From Chryseobacterium sp. Bi04 (GTDB lineage Bacteria > Bacteroidota > Bacteroidia > Flavobacteriales > Weeksellaceae): DNA of 64,000 bases. The stretch is taken from assembly GCF_918698085.1 (NCBI RefSeq), contig NZ_CAKKLP010000003.1:326774-390773 (forward strand). Reading direction: 5' to 3'. The translations under genes and the position numbers were made by a program. Shown in pieces: positions 61,666 through 64,000 of the stretch (positions are counted from its first letter, which is position 1; each line of letters starts with the position of its first letter). The notes beneath the pieces are model-generated. The model was not told where the DNA came from, ran no database searches, and worked only from the letters and a program-made list of their open reading frames with translations.

Positions 61666-62475
61666 ATGAATCTCAAAGCTAAAAGTATCATCAAAATATG
61701 TGCAGGAGGAGCTTTCTTCCTTTCTGTCCTCAATTGTGCTTCAAACAGACCGGATTCTGGCAGAAACCTCATATGGAATGATGAATTTAATGGTAAAGGA
61801 CTTCCGGATTCATTACAATGGAATTACGATACCGGAGGCGGCGGTTTTGGAAATGAGGAAGCTCAGTTTTATACTAAAAACAGACTTGAGAATGCCAGAA
61901 TGGAAAAAGGCAATCTCATCATTGAAGCTAAAAAAGAAAATTGGGAAAACAATAAATATACTTCTGCAAGACTTTTAACCAAAGGGAAATTTGCTTTTCA
62001 GTATGGAACAATAGAAGTCAGGGCAAAACTTCCCAAGGGCCGCGGAACATGGCCTGCCATCTGGATGATGAGCGAAAATATGAAGAAATGGCCGGATGAT
62101 GGCGAACTGGATATCATGGAGCACGTGGGTTTTAATCAGGGGTATGTACATGCTTCTGTTCACACTAAAAAGTACAACCATATTCAGGGAACACAGAAAA
62201 CAGATACCCTGTTTATAAAGGATGTAAGCGATGCCTTCCATGTCTATAAAGCAGACTGGACGCCGGAAAAAATAGATGTTTATATAGATGAACAAAAATT
62301 TTTCACCTACGAGAATAAAGAAAAAAACTATAGAGCATGGCCATTTGACCAGCCTTACTTCATCATTTTAAATCTTGCAGTAGGAGGAATGTGGGGTGGA
62401 AAAGAGGGAATTGATGATCTTGTTTTTCCACAGAAGTATTATATAGACTATGTAAGAGTCTATCAAAATAAATAA
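61666..62475 (+). CDS. GH16 endo-beta-glucanase (laminarinase/licheninase type), lipoprotein
   Basis: A 269-residue lipoprotein: signal peptide ending at SVLNC (Cys24). The GH16 core is WNDEFNGKGLPDSLQWNYDT at 37-56, with the catalytic segment GELDIMEHVG, Glu147 as nucleophile and Glu152 as acid/base. It ends ILNLAVGGMWGG and YIDYVRVYQN. It would cut beta-1,3 (or mixed 1,3/1,4) glucan at the surface. I chose ATG 61666 (MNLKAKS) because the lipoprotein signal begins there; the longer frame from 61636 adds ten residues. Its stop overlaps an ATG (TAATG) at the start of the next frame. Confidence 0.94.
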   Translation: MNLKAKSIIKICAGGAFFLSVLNCASNRPDSGRNLIWNDEFNGKGLPDSLQWNYDTGGGGFGNEEAQFYTKNRLENARMEKGNLIIEAKKENWENNKYTSARLLTKGKFAFQYGTIEVRAKLPKGRGTWPAIWMMSENMKKWPDDGELDIMEHVGFNQGYVHASVHTKKYNHIQGTQKTDTLFIKDVSDAFHVYKADWTPEKIDVYIDEQKFFTYENKEKNYRAWPFDQPYFIILNLAVGGMWGGKEGIDDLVFPQKYYIDYVRVYQNK

Positions 62476-62513
62476 TGAAAAAGAGGACGATAGGTCCAAA
62501 AACAGAAAAAAAT

Positions 62514-63953
62514 ATGAGAAAACTAATTGTAAGCTGTTTTGTTGTAGGTGTTGTTTTCAATGCTCATGCGCAAAACTATTGGAAGAAAAATGAAGGAAAA
62601 ACAGCTAAAGTAATTCTTACCAATTCTAAGGTCAATGAAAAAATGACCGATAAAGGATCTGTAAAGTTTGAAAAATTTGGCCAGCCTAAGGAAACAGAAG
62701 CCTGTATTTTTGTGGCTCCCGGCTTTAAATACCAAAAATTAATAGGAATAGGTGGGGCCATCACCGATGCTTCGGCTGAAACTTTCTATAAAATGCCTAA
62801 AAATAAGCAGAAAGAAATTTTAGACGCTTATTTTGGTAAAGATGGGCTGGGGTATACCGTGGTTCGTACCAATATGAACTCCTGTGACTTTTCCAGCGAC
62901 TCTTATACCTATGTGGCGGATAATGATATTTCTCTGAAATCTTTCAATATCGCCCACGACGAAAAGTATAAGATTCCTATGATTAAAGAAGCAAAAAATG
63001 CAATAGGAAATAACTTTACGTTTTATTTTTCCCCCTGGAGTCCACCCGCCTGGATGAAGTCTAATAAGAGTTTATACAAAGGCGGAAGGCTGGAAAACCA
63101 ATATTACCAAACCTGGGCAGATTACTATATCCAATTCATCAGAGAATATGAAAAAAGAGGGATTAATGTGTGGGGATTAACCGTTCAGAACGAGCCTATG
63201 GCAACACAAAGCTGGGAATCATGCATCTATACTGCAGAGGAGGAAGGTGAGTTTCTGAAAAACAATCTGGGGCCTACACTTTGGAAAAATGGATATAAAG
63301 ATAAAAAAGTAATGATCTGGGATCATAACAGAGACCTGATTTATCAAAGAGCAACCACCACCCTGAGTGACCCTGAAACTTCAAAATATGCCCATGGAAT
63401 AGGATATCACTGGTATGAAACATGGAATAATAAAACCCAGCTTTTTGATAATTTAGCAGAAACCCACAGAGCTTTTCCAGATAAATTTCTGGCGTTTACA
63501 GAAGGCTGTAAAGAACAGTTCAAAATGGACCAGATCTATGATGTAAGCTTAGGTGAGCTGTACGGGAAAAATATGCTTAACGACTTCAACAAAGGAAATG
63601 CATTGTGGACTGATTGGAATATCCTGCTGGATGAAACAGGAGGCCCCAATCATAAAGGGAACTTCTGTTTTGCCCCCATTATTGCAGATACCAAAACAGG
63701 AGAGGTACATTATACCTATGAATATTACTACGTAGGACATGTATCAAAATTTATTAAACCAAATGCCCAGAGAATCGGAAGTTCTTCTAACAGAGCAGCC
63801 CTGACTTCTACTGCTTTCATGAACCAAAACGGACAACTGGTAACCGTAATTATGAATGATTCGGACAACGATATCGAAACAAATCTGTGGATAGAAGGAA
63901 TGGCTGCCAAGCTGAATGCGCCTGCCCATTCTATACAGACTGTAATTTTATAA
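62514..63953 (+). CDS. GH30 glycoside hydrolase (second, divergent)
   Basis: A 479-residue exported GH30 enzyme. The signal peptide MRKLIVSCFVVGVVFNAHAQ starts at ATG 62514; an ATG at 62475, overlapping the GH16 stop, would add 13 basic residues and is possible. Motifs are YFSPWSPPAWMKSN at 171-184, acid/base Glu227 in TVQNEPMATQSWES and nucleophile Glu330 in AFTEGCKEQ. It has no lipobox and is only distantly similar to the first GH30, so it probably acts in the periplasm on a different linkage or length. Confidence 0.92.
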   Translation: MRKLIVSCFVVGVVFNAHAQNYWKKNEGKTAKVILTNSKVNEKMTDKGSVKFEKFGQPKETEACIFVAPGFKYQKLIGIGGAITDASAETFYKMPKNKQKEILDAYFGKDGLGYTVVRTNMNSCDFSSDSYTYVADNDISLKSFNIAHDEKYKIPMIKEAKNAIGNNFTFYFSPWSPPAWMKSNKSLYKGGRLENQYYQTWADYYIQFIREYEKRGINVWGLTVQNEPMATQSWESCIYTAEEEGEFLKNNLGPTLWKNGYKDKKVMIWDHNRDLIYQRATTTLSDPETSKYAHGIGYHWYETWNNKTQLFDNLAETHRAFPDKFLAFTEGCKEQFKMDQIYDVSLGELYGKNMLNDFNKGNALWTDWNILLDETGGPNHKGNFCFAPIIADTKTGEVHYTYEYYYVGHVSKFIKPNAQRIGSSSNRAALTSTAFMNQNGQLVTVIMNDSDNDIETNLWIEGMAAKLNAPAHSIQTVIL

Positions 63954-63987
63954 CTTCATATTAATATTATTTTTAACAGAATCGGCG

Positions 63988-64000
63988 GCCTCTTTGAGGC
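63988..64000 (+). terminator. Terminator of the glucan locus, cut by the window end
   Basis: GCCTC (63988-63992) and GAGGC (63996-64000) begin a hairpin right where the window ends, 35 bases past the last stop. The outer stem and U-tract would lie beyond the window. Confidence 0.5.

Noticed and set aside
1..64000. CRISPR arrays, tRNA or rRNA genes, insertion sequences, prophage
   Set aside because: No regularly spaced repeats, cloverleaf-like segments, transposase or phage genes were seen on reading; a tool search could still find a short tRNA.

Overview
The window looks like chromosomal DNA of a Chryseobacterium-like member of the Flavobacteriia (Bacteroidota). Base composition is AT-rich. 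Shine-Dalgarno sites are mostly missing. Several genes have the flavobacterial promoter form TTTG-N17-20-TAnnTTTG. Diagnostic genes include a GldI-type lipoprotein, a SusC/SusD pair, a type IX secretion sorting tail and families typical of the phylum (DUF4294, DUF922, DUF6952). No rRNA, tRNA, CRISPR array, insertion sequence or prophage was recognised; apart from one small gene remnant the gene content is orderly.

Layout. 1-4.5 kb: end of an unidentified gene, a secreted DUF1349 protein, LuxR- and AraC-type regulators, and an alpha-oxoamine synthase (sphingolipid or sulfonolipid type) followed by a TetR regulator. 4.6-8.9 kb: dnaX read through an A10 slip site, a promoter and a 42-residue aromatic-rich leader peptide in front of a DAHP synthase/chorismate mutase, then rsgA. 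9.5-13.9 kb: ndk, a GH29 fucosidase, and a small locus of secreted Cys-containing peptide + MNIO (DUF692) enzyme + DUF1772 membrane protein, which resembles a RiPP (chryseobasin/bufferin-like) cluster. 14-23.8 kb: housekeeping genes (rpe, M42 peptidase, Nudix, mnmD, ilvE), two peptidyl-prolyl isomerase lipoproteins, small unknown genes and a gene remnant. 24-28.1 kb: three tandem M28 peptidases, the first transcribed of which has lost catalytic residues. 28.2-32 kb: serC, serA, DUF1015 and ferredoxin. 32-42.6 kb: acyl-CoA reductase, BI-1 family protein, thiol-redox genes, M16 peptidase, aminotransferase, rsmG and small secreted proteins. 42.6-51.2 kb: an AddB-like nuclease, a patatin-barrel fusion, a T9SS-exported lipase-like protein and a glutaryl-CoA dehydrogenase-like gene. 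51.3-64 kb: a Nudix-type regulator and MFS transporter divergent from a polysaccharide utilisation locus (SusC, SusD, GH30, GH3, GH16, GH30) that points to beta-1,3/1,6-glucan use.

How the genes work together. The glucan locus is a complete import and hydrolysis set: lipoprotein endo-enzymes (GH30, GH16) would cut polymer at the surface, SusCD would import oligomers and the periplasmic GH3 would release glucose. The MFS protein and the regulator next to it are plausible partners. The serine genes form one biosynthetic group. The aromatic leader peptide suggests that translation of Phe/Tyr codons controls entry into the shikimate pathway. The three most interesting items are this leader peptide, the MNIO peptide locus and the dnaX slip site. 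Many database-style ORF starts here begin at TTG triplets inside promoter boxes or upstream genes; I moved these to the first sensible ATG or GTG and say so in each entry.
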